A DNA stretch of 5,726 nt from Corallincola sp. (GTDB lineage: Bacteria > Pseudomonadota > Gammaproteobacteria > Enterobacterales > Neiellaceae), in assembly GCA_017998495.1 (NCBI GenBank), contig JAGOCY010000114.1, positions 1-5,726 on the forward strand. The letters run 5' to 3'. A program made the translations under genes and the position numbers. Positions 4,253 to 5,726 of the stretch are shown here, piece after piece; the stretch's first letter is position 1; every line of letters starts with the position of its first letter. The notes under the pieces were generated by a model, which had not been told where the DNA came from, searched no databases, and was given only the letters and a program-made list of their open reading frames with translations.

Positions 4253-5726
4253 TCATTGGCCGAGGTTGAAGTGGCTGGCTGCACCACGCAGTTGCTGTAG
4301 ATGGCTGACCAAGGCTGTACCCGCCTCATCCATAGTGGCGGCCAGCTGCTGCAGCTCAGTCGTTAATTGCGACACCGCCGCCAGCCGCTCATCGACGCTG
4401 GTAGCCAGTTGCAGCTGGTGGTCGGCGGCGTGGGTCACCACTGTCGCCCGCTCGCTTAAGTTGGCCAGCTGGTCGCAGACTGTGGTGAGCATGGCGGATT
4501 CCTGACTGCTGCGCTCGGCACTGGTGCGCGCCTGGTCGCCGCTGCTGTGGATCACCGCAGCCACCGCCGAGGCCCGCTCGCGTACGTTGGCAATCAGCCG
4601 ATCGACATCGCCGGTGGCGCGTTGGGTGCGCATCGCCAACTGACGTACCTCATCGGCGACCACGGCGAAGCCGCGCCCCTGTTCACCGGCGCGCGCCGCT
4701 TCAATCGCGGCGTTGAGGGCGAGCAGATTGGTCTGTTCGGCAATGGTGCGGATCACGTCGAGGATCGATCCCACCTCGCGGCTGGCTTGCTCCAGCTCGG
4801 CTAGCCGCTCGGCGGCCTGGCCCATCTCCAGGGCCAATGCGGCTTGGGCCTGCTGGCCGGCGGTTGCCAGCTGGTGTAGTTGGAGCGCCTGCTGGTGGCT
4901 CTGCTGGCTGGCACTGTCGATCACCAGGGCTTCGCCGCTGAGGCTGCGCCCGGCATCACGCAGGGCGGTGCTGGCGTCGTTGAGCAGCGACACCAGCTGG
5001 TGCTGGCCATCTGCCACTTTGAGGGCCCCATGGCTGCCGGCACTGACCCGCGCCCCGGTCTGCTCCAGCGCCGACACGCTCTGCTGCACCCGGCGCAGCA
5101 CCTGACGCTGGGCTTCGGCCATGCGGTTGATGTTGCTCGCCAGTTCACTCAGTTCATCACTCCTCTGCACCTGCAAGGTCTCGCGTAGGTCGCCAGCAGC
5201 CAGCCCGGCCAGTCGGCGGTTGATGCGGCCCAGTGGCTGGCGCAGGGCGCGCACGCTGAGCCAGGCGGCGATCACTGCCAGCGGCAGGCTAAGCAGCAGG
5301 AACAGCGTCAGCAGCAGGCGGCCACCACTGACCGCGCTGGCCACCTGCTGTTGACTGGCGACGGCGCTGTGCCTGACCTGTTCGATCAAGGCATTGAGTG
5401 GGCTGGTGATCGCCGCCTCGGCATGGTTGGCCTGGGCGGCGCTGGCGGTGGCGGCGGCCTGCCGTTGCAGCTCCGCCAAGCGCTCGCGAGCCAGCAGCGG
5501 CTGCGGTTGCAGCAGTGGTAGCAGCGGCTCGGCTGCGCTGATCGCCGCTTGCAGGCTGTCATCGCCGAGCCCCTCACCCTGCTGACGGAGATAGCTGCGC
5601 TTGGCTTCGAAGTCGCTCAGGGCGAAGGCCAGGTCATCGCTGATGCGCTGGAGCTGGTCGCTGTTGGCGGCGGTGGCCAGCTCACGCAGACTGGTGCTGA
5701 CCGCCACCAGCTGGCCCTGCATAGGG
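4253..5726 (-). CDS. Methyl-accepting chemotaxis protein, N-terminus outside the window
   Basis: A membrane chemoreceptor that would control CheA kinase activity through CheW. Residue numbers count from the first visible Met (5722). Residues 1-134 are a helical, Gln/Ala/Leu-rich periplasmic sensor; a membrane helix spans about 135-158; a HAMP domain follows (159-209, with [19 protein letters not shown]). The cytoplasmic coiled coil has the near-invariant hairpin tip [20 protein letters not shown] then [17 protein letters not shown] (327-363). It ends FNLGQ, without the CheR/CheB-binding pentapeptide of high-abundance receptors. The first membrane helix is missing and the frame stays open to the window edge, so the visible Met is probably internal. 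The ligand cannot be read from the sequence. Its gene is followed on the same strand by the porin, but the intervening terminator separates their transcripts. Confidence 0.93.
   Translation of the reverse strand, partial: PMQGQLVAVSTSLRELATAANSDQLQRISDDLAFALSDFEAKRSYLRQQGEGLGDDSLQAAISAAEPLLPLLQPQPLLARERLAELQRQAAATASAAQANHAEAAITSPLNALIEQVRHSAVASQQQVASAVSGGRLLLTLFLLLSLPLAVIAAWLSVRALRQPLGRINRRLAGLAAGDLRETLQVQRSDELSELASNINRMAEAQRQVLRRVQQSVSALEQTGARVSAGSHGALKVADGQHQLVSLLNDASTALRDAGRSLSGEALVIDSASQQSHQQALQLHQLATAGQQAQAALALEMGQAAERLAELEQASREVGSILDVIRTIAEQTNLLALNAAIEAARAGEQGRGFAVVADEVRQLAMRTQRATGDVDRLIANVRERASAVAAVIHSSGDQARTSAERSSQESAMLTTVCDQLANLSERATVVTHAADHQLQLATSVDERLAAVSQLTTELQQLAATMDEAGTALVSHLQQLRGAASHFNLGQ
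4280..4296. promoter_or_regulatory. Weak second NtrC-like site inside the chemoreceptor 3' end
   Basis: The minus strand reads AGCAAC-TGCGT-GGTGCA, matching TGCACC-N5-GGTGCA at 10 of 12 positions. Its centre lies 53 bases from that of the first NtrC-like site, close to five helical turns, so both would face the same side of the DNA. It is inside coding sequence and may be chance. Confidence 0.25.

Overview
The window comes from a GC-rich Gram-negative bacterium, most likely a gammaproteobacterium. The signs are an outer-membrane porin ending in Phe, a PpnP/YaiE-type nucleoside phosphorylase, an RhlE-type helicase and a HAMP chemoreceptor. The protein style recalls Aeromonadales/Alteromonadales-like genera, but the genus cannot be fixed from the sequence alone. 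There are six protein genes and no RNA gene, insertion sequence, CRISPR array or phage trace. All intergenic gaps are shorter than 300 bases.

Left half, plus strand (11-2415): an RhlE-type DEAD-box RNA helicase with a long Gly/Arg/Pro-rich tail. It is followed by a small unrecognised four-helix membrane protein with a near-perfect Shine-Dalgarno. Two bases later comes a small exported M23 metallopeptidase with all its zinc and catalytic residues. The block ends at a 9-bp hairpin (2430-2451) shared with the convergent gene on the other strand.

Right half, minus strand (reading 5726 to 2475): a chemoreceptor whose N-terminus lies outside the window, then an outer-membrane porin of the alginate-export/OprD-like kind, then ppnP with its own extended -10 promoter.

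The most interesting part is the roughly 220-base gap between the chemoreceptor and the porin (4033-4252). Read on the minus strand it holds, in order: a 17-bp site one base off the NtrC consensus; an 18-bp dyad that fits the NarL/NarP 7-2-7 heptamer arrangement at 13 of 14 positions; a weak IHF-like match; a good sigma-54 -24/-12 core; and an intrinsic terminator with seven Ts lying between that promoter and the porin start. A short competing hairpin with a hexaloop AACGAA (A at 1, G at 4, as in ANTAR-protein targets) overlaps the rising arm of the terminator. The arrangement resembles the nasF nitrate-assimilation leader of Klebsiella (NtrC/sigma-54 initiation plus NasR antitermination), but here it precedes a porin. 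The individual elements are visible in the sequence. The regulatory circuit is inference.
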